Shown here: piece after piece, positions 54,686 through 63,044 of the stretch
Layout of the letters: the number at the start of each line of letters is the position of its first letter
Position numbering within the stretch: the first letter of the stretch is position 1
Assembly (NCBI RefSeq): GCF_016405855.1
Contig: NZ_JAEFCA010000002.1
Location: 805,135-869,134, forward strand
Direction of reading: 5' to 3'
Length of the DNA: 64,000 bases
Origin: Flavobacterium sp. IB48
Lineage (GTDB): Bacteria > Bacteroidota > Bacteroidia > Flavobacteriales > Flavobacteriaceae
Notes under the pieces: generated by a model
Databases searched by the model: none
What the model was told of the DNA's origin: nothing
The model's input: the letters and a program-made list of their open reading frames with translations, nothing else
Translations under genes and position numbers: made by a program

Positions 54686-55292
54686 CTGCTGGGGTTTCTA
54701 CAGGCACTGCAGTACTGTCTGCCTGACTATCATCTACATAACTTGCTTTTCCGTCTCCTAAAACCAAATCAATTTTAGAAGCCTTAAGCACGCGATCTCC
54801 TACTTTTAAGTTTCTTCCTTTATAACGCATTTCCAATACCATATCTTTTCCAAGATTTGGAATATACGTAATCGTTCCTGGCTCAAGACCTAACGCTTTT
54901 AACGTTGGTACAGCTTCACGATATGTTTTCTCGATTAAATCTGGAATTTTCACAGAAGAAAAACCAGAAGCATTAATCTTGATATAAATTTTTCTACCCA
55001 CTTTTACCATTGTTCCTGGCAACGGATCTTGCTCAACAACACTATATTTTGGGTATTCACTTCTGTAATCAACACTGTCCAAAAGAACGTAATCTAAATC
55101 CAACTCGTCTAGTTTTTGTTCTACTTGCTCTTCAGTCAATTTAGACAAATTCGGCACCGCAATTTCGTGTCCGTGATCTGTTGTAAAAGTTAACCAATGC
55201 ATAAATAAATAACCAATAACCGCAATAATAGCTGCGGCAGCAAGCAATTGCAAGAAAAAAACTCGGCTTGTTAAATACTGACGTAAACTCAT
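54675..55292 (-). CDS. single-pass PASTA domain protein
   Basis: 205 residues. One membrane helix near the N-terminus (about 9-31) is followed by two PASTA repeats: AVPNLSKLTEEQVEQKL to KIYIKINASG, and KIPDLIEKTYREAVPTL to KIDLVLGDG. It has no kinase domain. PASTA domains bind peptidoglycan stems or support division proteins. The acidic C-terminal tail ends in ADEQ. It is coupled to the pseudouridine synthase, an arrangement found in Bacteroidota near ddl. Confidence 0.88.
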   Translation of the reverse strand: MSLRQYLTSRVFFLQLLAAAAIIAVIGYLFMHWLTFTTDHGHEIAVPNLSKLTEEQVEQKLDELDLDYVLLDSVDYRSEYPKYSVVEQDPLPGTMVKVGRKIYIKINASGFSSVKIPDLIEKTYREAVPTLKALGLEPGTITYIPNLGKDMVLEMRYKGRNLKVGDRVLKASKIDLVLGDGKASYVDDSQADSTAVPVETPADEQ

Positions 55293-55312
55293 AAATTTAT
55301 TTTTATTAGCGA

Positions 55313-55320
55313 CAAAGATA
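55313..55320 (-). promoter_or_regulatory. -7 box for the PASTA-rluD operon
   Basis: The minus strand reads TATCTTTG, about 20 bases before the start at 55292. The nearest TTTG lies only 13 bases upstream of it, so the -33 element is doubtful. Confidence 0.45.
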
Positions 55321-55375
55321 AAGTATTTCGTTTCAAAAAAAATGATAATTTTGTTTAAAACAAGAAAGTGCCATT

Positions 55376-55494
55376 ATTGTCATTCTGAGCGTCGCGATCC
55401 CGAAGCTTTAGAACCGAGAAGGATTTACATACAGTAACATTAACAATTTTTGCGGAGCTACTTGCAGAGATTTCTCCTTTGTCGAAATGACAAT
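55376..55494. repeat. dispersed repeat with inverted ends, GTCATTCTGAG family
   Basis: ATTGTCATT at the left mirrors AATGACAAT at the right, 119 bases apart. The left arm continues with CTGAGCGTCGCGATCC and the right arm is preceded by CTCCTTTGTCGA. The region is more GC-rich than its surroundings. It lies in the gap between the PASTA gene and ddl, and looks like a small non-coding mobile repeat. Confidence 0.6.
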
Positions 55495-55572
55495 ATTGGG
55501 AAAAATCATTTTTATCTGCCGAAGAAACTTGAAAACATTAAACTTAAAACAATTAAAAAATAAAAATATACA

Positions 55573-56544
55573 ATGAAAAACATTGCCATCATCATGGGCG
55601 GCTATTCTAGCGAATACAAGATTTCTTTAATTAGCGGGAATGTCGTTTATCAATATCTTGACAAAACAAAATACAACGGATTCCGTATTCACATTTTTAA
55701 AGAAAAATGGGTTTATGTAGACCAAAATGATGCCGAATTCCCAATCGATAGAAATGATTTTTCAGTTACTGTAAACGGCGAAAAAATCACATTTGATTGT
55801 GTTTTCAACGCTATTCATGGAACTCCAGGAGAAGACGGATTAATGCAAGCGTATTTCGAATTAATTGGAATGCCACAATCTTCTTGCGATTATTACCAAT
55901 CTGCTCTAACATTCAATAAAAGAGATTTATTATCTGTTTTAAAACCATACGGAATCAAAACAGCGATTTCTTATTATTTAAATAAAGGAGATAAAATTAA
56001 TACACAAGAAATTATAAAAAAAGTTGGACTTCCTTGTTTTGTAAAACCAAACAAAGCAGGTTCAAGTTTCGGAATCTCAAAAGTAAAAACGGAAGCCGAA
56101 CTTCCAATTGCAATTGAAGTAGCTTACAAAGAAGACAACGAAATTATCATTGAAAGCTTCCTTGACGGAACTGAAGTATCTGTAGGTGTAATTAACTACC
56201 AAGGAGAAATCAAAGTACTGCCAATTACAGAAATTGTATCAGACAATGATTTCTTCGATTATGAAGCGAAATACGAAGGAAAATCACAAGAAATAACGCC
56301 AGCGAGAATCTCTGACGAAATGACTAGAAAAGTTGGAGAAACAGCAAAACGTGCTTACGAAGTTTTAAAAATGAAAGGTTTCTCAAGAAGCGAATTCATC
56401 ATTGTAAACGACGAACCACATATGTTAGAAATGAATACTATTCCTGGCTTAACTACAGAAAGTTTGATTCCGCAACAAGCAAAAGCTGCAGGAATTTCTC
56501 TAGAAGATTTATTCACAAATGCAATTGAACTAGCTTTAAAATAG
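55573..56544 (+). CDS. ddl: D-alanine--D-alanine ligase
   Basis: 323 residues with the ATP-grasp fold. The N-terminus IAIIMGGYSSEYKISLISGN holds the substrate-binding Glu region; NAIHGTPGEDGLMQAYFELI and GLPCFVKPNKAGSSFGISKV are signatures, and the C-terminal MLEMNTIPGLTTESL carries the metal ligands. It makes the D-Ala-D-Ala dipeptide for peptidoglycan. It is divergent from the PASTA-rluD pair. Confidence 0.97.
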   Translation: MKNIAIIMGGYSSEYKISLISGNVVYQYLDKTKYNGFRIHIFKEKWVYVDQNDAEFPIDRNDFSVTVNGEKITFDCVFNAIHGTPGEDGLMQAYFELIGMPQSSCDYYQSALTFNKRDLLSVLKPYGIKTAISYYLNKGDKINTQEIIKKVGLPCFVKPNKAGSSFGISKVKTEAELPIAIEVAYKEDNEIIIESFLDGTEVSVGVINYQGEIKVLPITEIVSDNDFFDYEAKYEGKSQEITPARISDEMTRKVGETAKRAYEVLKMKGFSRSEFIIVNDEPHMLEMNTIPGLTTESLIPQQAKAAGISLEDLFTNAIELALK

Positions 56545-56556
56545 TTGCTAAGATTT

Positions 56557-56596
56557 TAAGGTGCTAAGATCCTAAGATTTTAGCACCTTATTTTTT
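56557..56596 (+). terminator. rho-independent terminator of ddl, built from a CTAAG repeat
   Basis: TAAGGTGCTAA and TTAGCACCTTA pair over 11 bases with six T following. The stem sequence is the same CTAAG-rich repeat seen near 34690, 57420 and 58620. Confidence 0.8.
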
Positions 56597-56674
56597 AACC
56601 TTATTGTCAGACTGAACCAAGTCAAAGTCAACCTTTGTCACTTTTGTTACTCTGCATCTTTGAACCTCAAAAAA

Positions 56675-57367
56675 ATGAAAGAAATCTTTGAATGGAATAG
56701 GTTATTCTACAACAATCTCCCAGAAACCTTTATTCTGGAAGTGATATTTCGTTCAACGGTAATGTTTACCATTTTACTTCTTACATTAAAGTTAGCAGGA
56801 AAAAGAGGCGTAAAACAATTATCTGTTTTTGAAACCGTAATTATCATTGCATTGGGTTCTGCCGCTGGCGATCCGATGTTTTATGAAGATGTCGGAATAA
56901 TTCCTGCAGCAATCGTATTTTTAAGCATTATAATTCTTTATCGTTCTGTTACTTGGCTCACAGGAAAAAGCAAAAAATTCGAAGAGTTCATAGAAGGTAA
57001 AACCGAATGCTTGATTAACGACGGAAAATTTTCTATATCGAGTTTTAAAAAAGAAAGTTTGGCGCAAGATGAGTTTTTTGCTGAATTACGCATCAAATCG
57101 ATTGAACATTTGGGGCAAGTAAAACATGCATTTATAGAAACAAGTGGCGAAATCAGTGTTTTTTATTATGAAGACAAAGATGTTGGATACGGATTGCCGA
57201 TTCTGCCTTTGCTTTTTGAGAAAAAAAATAGAAGTATCCCAGAAAACGGAGTATATTCCTGCTCTTTTTGTGGTAATACTGAAAAATTAAAAAAAGGAAC
57301 TTCAACTTGTAAAGACTGCAATAAAGACGAATGGGTTCCTTCAATCAATACCAAGAGAATAACATAG
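56675..57367 (+). CDS. DUF421 (YetF-like) membrane protein with C-terminal zinc-ribbon-like tail
   Basis: 230 residues from the ATG at 56675; the TTG at 56660 lies in the presumed promoter sequence CATCTTTG. Three membrane helices (about 20-95) are followed by the DUF421 cytoplasmic domain with ECLINDGKFSISSFKKESLA and ELRIKSIEHLGQVKHAFIET. The C-terminus adds SCSFCGN and CKDCNKDEW, two CxxC pairs about 15 residues apart, resembling a zinc ribbon, which is not usual in YetF proteins. Function is unknown. Confidence 0.8.
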   Translation: MKEIFEWNRLFYNNLPETFILEVIFRSTVMFTILLLTLKLAGKRGVKQLSVFETVIIIALGSAAGDPMFYEDVGIIPAAIVFLSIIILYRSVTWLTGKSKKFEEFIEGKTECLINDGKFSISSFKKESLAQDEFFAELRIKSIEHLGQVKHAFIETSGEISVFYYEDKDVGYGLPILPLLFEKKNRSIPENGVYSCSFCGNTEKLKKGTSTCKDCNKDEWVPSINTKRIT

Positions 57368-57419
57368 AAAAAATTCCAAATTCAAAAAAAAAGAAAAACT
57401 AAGATTCACCACAATCCTA

Positions 57420-57460
57420 ATAACTTAGAATCTTAGCATCTCAGAACCTTAGAACCTTAA
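57420..57460. repeat. CTTAGAA/CTTAGCA intergenic repeat
   Basis: AACTTAGAATCTTAGCATC is followed by AGAACCTTAGAACCTTAA just before coaD. It is the reverse-strand form of the CTAAG-rich repeat at 34683 and 56557. Confidence 0.5.
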
Positions 57461-57465
57461 AAGAA

Positions 57466-57927
57466 ATGCGAAAAGCCATATTCCCAGGATCATTTGACCC
57501 AATTACATTAGGACACGAAGACATTATCAAAAGAGGAATTCCTTTATTTGACGAAATTGTAATAGCAATTGGTGTCAATGCCGAAAAAAAATACATGTTT
57601 TCATTAGAAGAAAGAAAACGTTTTATCGAGGAAACCTTCAAAGACGAACCAAAAGTTACGGTTATCACTTATGAAGGATTAACAATCGATTTGGCAAAAA
57701 AAGAAAAAGCCAACTTCATTTTGAGAGGTCTTCGCAACCCAGCCGATTTCGAGTTTGAAAAAGCCATTGCACATACTAATAGAAAACTTTCTAAAATAGA
57801 AACCGTTTTCCTATTGACAGCTGCAAGTACATCATTTATCAGTTCGAGCATTGTACGCGATGTATTGCGTCATGGTGGCGAATATGAACAATTGGTTCCA
57901 AAAGCTGTTAGGATAAAAGAAAAATAA
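57466..57927 (+). CDS. coaD: pantetheine-phosphate adenylyltransferase
   Basis: 153 residues, standard size. The nucleotidyltransferase motifs are FPGSFDPITLGHEDII (the GH of the T/HxGH motif) and SSSIVRDVLRHGG. It transfers AMP to 4'-phosphopantetheine to make dephospho-CoA in the cytoplasm. The ATG follows a CTAAG-rich repeat directly. Confidence 0.97.
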   Translation: MRKAIFPGSFDPITLGHEDIIKRGIPLFDEIVIAIGVNAEKKYMFSLEERKRFIEETFKDEPKVTVITYEGLTIDLAKKEKANFILRGLRNPADFEFEKAIAHTNRKLSKIETVFLLTAASTSFISSSIVRDVLRHGGEYEQLVPKAVRIKEK

Positions 57928-58033
57928 GGCAAAAAATCAATCAACCGATTTAAAGAACATCCAAACCTTGACATAAACTTGCAATCCAAACAAATTATAA
58001 GTAATTTCGCATTTTTAAAATAAAACCCAAATA

Positions 58034-58612
58034 ATGAGCATCGAGAGAGAATTAAGCAAAAGAAGTGGCGCTAAATGCGAACTTTGTGGAGCTGAAGAAA
58101 ATTTAAAAGTTTATCAAGTCCTTCCAACTAAAAAAGGAGGTATTGATGAAGCCGTATTTGCCTGTAACACTTGTATTGACCAAATTGAAAATCCAGATAA
58201 TGTAGATTTAAATCACTGGAGATGCCTTAACGACAGTATGTGGAATGAAAATATTCCGGTACAAGTTGTGGCTTGGAGAATGTTAAGCCGTATGCGCGCT
58301 GCGGGATGGCCACAAGAATTGCTTGATATGATGTATTTAGACGAAGATACTCTTGAATGGGCAAAAGCAACGGGAGAAGGCGAAGATGATGAAAATAAAT
58401 TAGTTCACCGCGACAGTAACGGCGTGGTACTACAACACGGAGATTCTGTAGTTTTAATCAAAGATCTTAAAGTAAAAGGATCTAGCATGGTTGCCAAACA
58501 AGGAACTGCAGTTAGAAACATCCGTTTAGACCACGAAAACGCTGAATATATTGAAGGAAAAGTAGACGGCCAGCAGATTGTAATTATTACACAATACGTG
58601 AAGAAGATTTAA
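58034..58612 (+). CDS. PhnA-type zinc protein
   Basis: 192 residues. The N-terminal zinc ribbon has AKCELCGAEE and CNTCIDQIEN, giving four cysteines. The C-terminal PhnA domain has GDSVVLIKDLKVKGSSMVA, NIRLDHENAEYIEGKVDG and IVIITQYVKK. A middle region with DSMWNENIPVQVVAWRML is helical. Despite the phn name, PhnA proteins are not part of the C-P lyase machinery and the role of this family is unclear. It stands as a single gene. Confidence 0.88.
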   Translation: MSIERELSKRSGAKCELCGAEENLKVYQVLPTKKGGIDEAVFACNTCIDQIENPDNVDLNHWRCLNDSMWNENIPVQVVAWRMLSRMRAAGWPQELLDMMYLDEDTLEWAKATGEGEDDENKLVHRDSNGVVLQHGDSVVLIKDLKVKGSSMVAKQGTAVRNIRLDHENAEYIEGKVDGQQIVIITQYVKKI

Positions 58613-58617
58613 AAAAA

Positions 58618-58650
58618 GGTGCTGAGGTTCTGAGATGCTAAGATTCTAAA
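58618..58650. repeat. CTGAG/CTAAG-rich intergenic repeat
   Basis: GGTGCTGAGGTTCTGAGATG leads into CTAAGATTCTAAAC directly after the PhnA-type gene. It belongs to the same repeat family as 34683 and 56557. Confidence 0.5.
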
Positions 58651-58672
58651 CTTTTTTTAGAATACTAATAAT

Positions 58673-58793
58673 TTAACCGCAAAGCACACAAAAAAAAAAC
58701 GCAAAGTTCGCAAAGTTTTATCCACAAAGCTTTGCGAACTTTTTACTTTTATAAAGTCTTTAAAATTAAAAAACTTAGTGTGCTTTGCGTTAA
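58673..58793. repeat. dispersed palindromic repeat, CCGCAAAGC family
   Basis: TTAACCGCAAAGCACAC at the left mirrors GTGTGCTTTGCGTTAA at the right, with internal GCAAAGTTCGCAAAG and CTTTGCGAACTTT that also pair. A second copy lies at 60913-61030. Confidence 0.7.
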
Positions 58794-58831
58794 AATTAAA
58801 GACAAAGTTTATCAGCTTGAAACCTGAAACA

Positions 58832-58865
58832 AAAAAGCCCGTTCATAAAACTGAACGGGCTTTTT
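58832..58865. terminator. bidirectional rho-independent terminator
   Basis: AAAAAGCCCGTTCA pairs perfectly with TGAACGGGCTTTTT. It ends the minus-strand gene at 58890 and can serve the plus strand as well. Confidence 0.85.
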
Positions 58866-58889
58866 AAATATATTGTTTCTAACGAAAAA

Positions 58890-59333
58890 TTATTTTTGGA
58901 ATAATTTACTGATTTGATCTTTTACGAATGGCTCAGAAACGTTGTTTGTTGCTGCGTCTCTTTCTTTTCCAGAAACCATAAATTGAACTGTAGCTTTGTC
59001 TGGAACCACATTTCCTGTGTAGTGCAACCAAATGTAGTTGTTAGGTAACTCTAATTTGATGTCGTACAACGGAGAAGCTGTAAATCCGCCCATGATAATG
59101 TTGTATAAAGAGTTATAAGCATTATCAATGTTTTTGAATGAAAATTTTCTCAAAGTCGAATCATCATCACTTTGAACGATAGTGTAATACACAGTGTATT
59201 CGTCACCAATTTTCTGAATGTAATTATTATTTACTTTTCCTAATTTTTCTACAGGAACTGTTTCTAGTACCTTAACCTGTGCAAACGAAATAAAAGTAAA
59301 AAACAATGCGGCAAGAGTAATAATCTTTTTCAT
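58890..59333 (-). CDS. small exported protein of unknown function
   Basis: 147 residues with signal peptide ending at SFAQ. The mature part starts VKVLETVPVEKLGKVNNNY and has aromatic beta strands (YTVYYTIVQSDDD, NYIWLHYTGNVV). There are no cysteines after the leader. I recognise no family. It is transcribed alone, with 194 upstream bases in which I see no clear promoter. Confidence 0.65.
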   Translation of the reverse strand: MKKIITLAALFFTFISFAQVKVLETVPVEKLGKVNNNYIQKIGDEYTVYYTIVQSDDDSTLRKFSFKNIDNAYNSLYNIIMGGFTASPLYDIKLELPNNYIWLHYTGNVVPDKATVQFMVSGKERDAATNNVSEPFVKDQISKLFQK

Positions 59334-59527
59334 ATAGTATTTGGGGTTACAATTTTACGAACACAAAAAAACATAGAAATATTGAAAAAACACCTATCAA
59401 TTCGTTATTTTTTTAACATAAAATTGTAAAACTTAGTTACATAATCATAATTTACTGAATTACAAACACATAAATCGTAAAAAACTCCAAAATACAAATC
59501 TAAATTAACGCTCTAAAATCTAAAAAT

Positions 59528-60889
59528 TTAATACTTTCCTCTCTTCTCCTCTTCTTCTTTCTTAATAACATTACGGGCAACTTCGATTTTAAACTTCTTG
59601 CCTTTCATTTTTTCATCTTTAACGTTTTTCAGAAGATCTTTTACTTTATTGTATTTTACCGCTGCAAACGAAACAAAATCTTTTACTTCAATTAATCCTA
59701 AATCGTCTTTTTCTAATTTTCCCTTTTGAGAAAAGAATCCTACGATATCAAATTTATTCAACTTGGTTTTCTTTCCGCCGCTAATGTAAATAGTCTGAAA
59801 TTGAGGCGGATTCGGAAGCGAAACTTTTCCTTCAACATCCAAAACACCCATTTCATAATCAATGTAATCGAGTTGCTTTTCACTTTCGTGAATGATAATA
59901 TATGCCGTTCCTGTTGCTTGCATACGTGCTGTACGTCCGTTTCTATGCGTAAACTCGTCTTCTTTTAAAGGCAGATGATAATGAATAACATGTTTCATTT
60001 CTGGAATATCCAAACCTCTTGCTGCCAAATCGGTTGTTACCAAATACGTTACACTTCCATTTCTAAACTGAATCAAAGCACGCTCACGTTCTTCTTGATC
60101 CATTCCGCCATGATAATAAACCGAATAGATTCCTTTTTCGTTTAAAGTGTCACTAATCCGCTCTGCCGCATCACGATGATTACAGAAAATAATAGCCGAT
60201 TCTGATTTTAAAGAACAAATCAAGTTAAACAAACTCTGCAATTTATCTTTTGCTGGCGAAATCACCATTTTCATCAAAAGATTTGTCTTTTCTTCTTCCT
60301 CTGGAATAAAATCCAAAACAACTGGATTTATAACCCTAGTATATTTCGGAATCTCAATATCTGAAGTTGCCGAAACTAAAACACGTTTGTTTACTTTCGA
60401 TAATCTTCCAATTATAAAAGACATTTGCTCATGAAAACCTAATTGCAACGATTTATCAAACTCGTCTAAAACTAAAGTCTGAATTTTATCTGTTCTAAAA
60501 GTTTCTCTCTCGATATGATCGGCAATTCTTCCAGGAGTTCCAATTAAAACCGCTGGCGGATTGCTTAAGTTTTTGATTTCAGTATCAATTGAATGTCCGC
60601 CGTAACAAATATTGACTTTGTACTGCGTTCCCATTTTCTTCCAAACTTGTTCAATTTGAAGCCCTAATTCGCGTGATGGAACCAAAATCAAACATTGAAC
60701 AGAAAGTATTTCAGGCTGTAACAATTCTAAAATAGGAAGCAAAAACGCTAATGTTTTCCCAGATCCTGTTGGAGAAAGTAATAAAACGTTGTTTTCGTTT
60801 AAAATAGCATCGTGTGCCATTTCCTGCATTTCGTTTAGGCTCTGAATTCCTAAATTCGAAAGTATATCGTTGGAATGGTGTTTTTTCAT
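59528..60889 (-). CDS. DEAD-box RNA helicase, DbpA-like
   Basis: 453 residues from the ATG at 60889; an upstream start at 60943 would extend through the promoter. Helicase motifs are the Q-motif region IQSLNEMQEMAHDAI, LLSPTGSGKT, TPGRIADH, VLDEFDKSL (DEFD in place of DEAD), VSATSD and HRNGRTARMQATG. The C-terminus has a DbpA-type RNA-binding domain (LNKFDIVGFFSQKGKL, FKIEVARNVIKKE), which in DbpA recognises 23S rRNA hairpin 92. It likely assists large-subunit assembly. Confidence 0.92.
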   Translation of the reverse strand: MKKHHSNDILSNLGIQSLNEMQEMAHDAILNENNVLLLSPTGSGKTLAFLLPILELLQPEILSVQCLILVPSRELGLQIEQVWKKMGTQYKVNICYGGHSIDTEIKNLSNPPAVLIGTPGRIADHIERETFRTDKIQTLVLDEFDKSLQLGFHEQMSFIIGRLSKVNKRVLVSATSDIEIPKYTRVINPVVLDFIPEEEEKTNLLMKMVISPAKDKLQSLFNLICSLKSESAIIFCNHRDAAERISDTLNEKGIYSVYYHGGMDQEERERALIQFRNGSVTYLVTTDLAARGLDIPEMKHVIHYHLPLKEDEFTHRNGRTARMQATGTAYIIIHESEKQLDYIDYEMGVLDVEGKVSLPNPPQFQTIYISGGKKTKLNKFDIVGFFSQKGKLEKDDLGLIEVKDFVSFAAVKYNKVKDLLKNVKDEKMKGKKFKIEVARNVIKKEEEEKRGKY

Positions 60890-60893
60890 GCTG

Positions 60894-60923
60894 CAAAAGT
60901 AGGGAAAGTTTTTTAACCGCAAA
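60894..60923 (-). promoter_or_regulatory. helicase promoter overlapping a repeat
   Basis: The minus strand reads TTTG, 18 bases, TACTTTTG, and the ATG follows only four bases later. The -33 TTTG lies in the left arm of the 60913 repeat. The geometry implies a leaderless or nearly leaderless mRNA. Confidence 0.55.
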
Positions 60924-61030
60924 GCACGCAAAGGTTTACGCAAAGTTCACAAAGTTTAAGTTCAAAGCTTTGCGAACTTTGCGTTTTTACAAAACCTGAA
61001 AGACAAAAAACTTTGCGCGCTTTGCGGTTA
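60913..61030. repeat. dispersed palindromic repeat, second copy of the CCGCAAAGC family
   Basis: TTAACCGCAAAGCACGC at the left pairs with GCGCGCTTTGCGGTTAA at the right, with an internal GCTTTGCGAACTTTGC core. It matches the copy at 58673. Confidence 0.7.
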
Positions 61031-61086
61031 AAAAAACACAAAGTACATGAAACCTGAAACTTGAAACCTGAAACAAATAAAACTAT

Positions 61087-61094
61087 TATATTTG
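61087..61094 (+). promoter_or_regulatory. -7 box for the M14 peptidase gene
   Basis: TATATTTG, 20 bases before the ATG at 61115. A TTG 23 bases upstream lies within a GAAACCTGAAAC-type repeat and might act as the -33. Confidence 0.45.
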
Positions 61095-61114
61095 ACCATC
61101 AAAAACCCAAAACC

Positions 61115-62842
61115 ATGAAACTTTTTACATTTCTCTTTTCACTTTTCACCATCACTATTTCCGCTCAAAACAATAAGAAATACGATACCTTTTTTGAGAA
61201 AGGAAACGGAAATCAATCTGCTTCGTATCAAGAAACTATTGCTTATTGGAAAATGCTTACTGCCGATTTCCCTACTATTCAAATGAAAGAAATGGGACTG
61301 ACAGATTCTGGCGAACCTTTACACATGATTACTTTCAATCCTGACAAGGAATTTGATTTTGATAAAATCCAGAAAACAAAAGCCGTTCTGTTTGTCAATA
61401 ACGGAATCCATGCTGGAGAACCTGACGGAATAGATGCAACAATGCAATTCTATAGAGATTTAGCAACAGGAAAAATGAAAGCGCCTAAAAACACTGTTTT
61501 GGTTACCATTCCAGTTTATAATATTGGCGGTGCTTTAAACCGAAATTCGACAACTCGCGCCAACCAAGACGGGCCAGAGATTTATGGTTTTAGAGGAAAT
61601 GCAAGAAATTATGATTTGAATCGTGATTTAATGAAATCGGATACTCGAAATACAAAAAGTTTTGTAGAGATTTTCCAGAAAATAAACGCCGATGTTTTTA
61701 TCGATAATCACGTAAGTAACGGTTCTGATTATCAATACAAACTGACTTACATCATGACGCAGCACAACAAACTGGGAACGGTTTTGGGCGATTTTATGAA
61801 TAACGAAATGATGCCAACTTTGGTGAAAGATCTTCAAAAAAAGAAAATCGAAACTACGCCTTATGTCGATTCATTTAAAGATACGCCAGACAAAGGTTTT
61901 GGGCAGTTTGTCGATAGTCCACGATATACAACGGGTTACACTTCTTTATTTAATACGATTGGTTTCGTAGTCGAAACGCACATGCTGAAAAAATATGCCG
62001 AACGCGTAAAAATGACTTACGAATACATGAAATCGACTTTGGATTTTACTGATGCGAATTATCAAAAAATAAAAGATTTAAGAGTACAAAATTTAGAACA
62101 ATATCAACCTAAAAAATCATACACTTTAAAATGGGAATTGGACAGCACAAAAGCGACTACTTTTTCGTTTTTAGGTTATGAAGCAGGTTACAAAAAAAGT
62201 GATGCTACAACAGGAAATCGTTTGTATTATGACAGAACAAAACCATACAAAAAAGACGTTCCGTACATTAAAGAATTTAAATCGATTAAAGAAGTTGTGA
62301 TTCCAACGGCTTATATTGTTCCGAGAGGATATTGGAATATTATTGATCTTTTAAAAAACAATAATATCTCATTTAAACAGATTAAAAACGATACCATTAT
62401 AGAAGTCGAAAGTTATAGAATTGCCGATTTTAAAACCGTTCCGTCTGCTTACGAAGGACACTATATACACAGAAATACAACAGTAACTTCTAAAATCGTT
62501 AAAATGGCTTTCGCCAAAGGAGATTACATCGTACCAACAAACCAAAAAGGCGTAAAATATATTCTAGAAGCTTTTGAACCAGAAGGGGTAGATTCGTTCT
62601 TTAACTGGAATTTCTTTGACCCTATTTTACAGCAAAAAGAACATTACTCAGAATATATTTTTGAAGATACTGCTGGACAGCTTTTAAAAGAAAATTCGTC
62701 GCTAAAAGCAGAATTAGAAGCTAAGAAACAAAACGACCGCGAGTTTGCCAAAAGTGCCGAAGCGCAATTAGATTGGATTTACAAGCATTCTGTTTATTAT
62801 GAAAAGGCGCATATGCAGTATCCTGTTTATCGGGTGTTGTAG
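61115..62842 (+). CDS. M14 family zinc carboxypeptidase, exported
   Basis: 575 residues from the ATG at 61115, giving signal peptide MKLFTFLFSLFTITISAQ; an earlier in-frame start at 61061 adds 18 polar residues. M14 zinc ligands are His and Glu in NGIHAGEPDG and His in FIDNHVSNGS; an Arg is in RNYDLNRDL and the catalytic Glu is in FVVETHMLKKY. The C-terminal 250 residues form an extra beta-rich part. It removes C-terminal residues from peptides outside the cytoplasm. Confidence 0.92.
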   Translation: MKLFTFLFSLFTITISAQNNKKYDTFFEKGNGNQSASYQETIAYWKMLTADFPTIQMKEMGLTDSGEPLHMITFNPDKEFDFDKIQKTKAVLFVNNGIHAGEPDGIDATMQFYRDLATGKMKAPKNTVLVTIPVYNIGGALNRNSTTRANQDGPEIYGFRGNARNYDLNRDLMKSDTRNTKSFVEIFQKINADVFIDNHVSNGSDYQYKLTYIMTQHNKLGTVLGDFMNNEMMPTLVKDLQKKKIETTPYVDSFKDTPDKGFGQFVDSPRYTTGYTSLFNTIGFVVETHMLKKYAERVKMTYEYMKSTLDFTDANYQKIKDLRVQNLEQYQPKKSYTLKWELDSTKATTFSFLGYEAGYKKSDATTGNRLYYDRTKPYKKDVPYIKEFKSIKEVVIPTAYIVPRGYWNIIDLLKNNNISFKQIKNDTIIEVESYRIADFKTVPSAYEGHYIHRNTTVTSKIVKMAFAKGDYIVPTNQKGVKYILEAFEPEGVDSFFNWNFFDPILQQKEHYSEYIFEDTAGQLLKENSSLKAELEAKKQNDREFAKSAEAQLDWIYKHSVYYEKAHMQYPVYRVL

Positions 62843-62923
62843 ATTTTTTTTAACGCAAAGTGCGCTAAGATTTTTTTTTGATTGGGTTTTGTTTGCGATA
62901 AGAACGCAAAGCTGTACGATTAA

Positions 62924-62956
62924 AACTTTGTCAAAGTTTGAAATTTTGACAAAGTT
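62924..62956. repeat. perfect palindrome, AACTTTGTCAAA
   Basis: AACTTTGTCAAA pairs with TTTGACAAAGTT across nine bases, with no T tail. It looks like a short dispersed repeat between genes, next to remnants of the CGCAAAG family at about 62852-62911. Confidence 0.55.
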
Positions 62957-62996
62957 GAATTATGGTTTTCCGTAATGATTCTGATTACTAAACTTT

Positions 62997-63004
62997 TATA
63001 TTTG
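62997..63004 (+). promoter_or_regulatory. -7 box for the gene at 63045
   Basis: TATATTTG, 40 bases before the ATG at 63045. The following GAC matches the promoter at 61087. No clear -33. Confidence 0.4.
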
Positions 63005-63044
63005 ACTAATACACAAAACTTAAATCAATTAATTCAAAAAGCTT

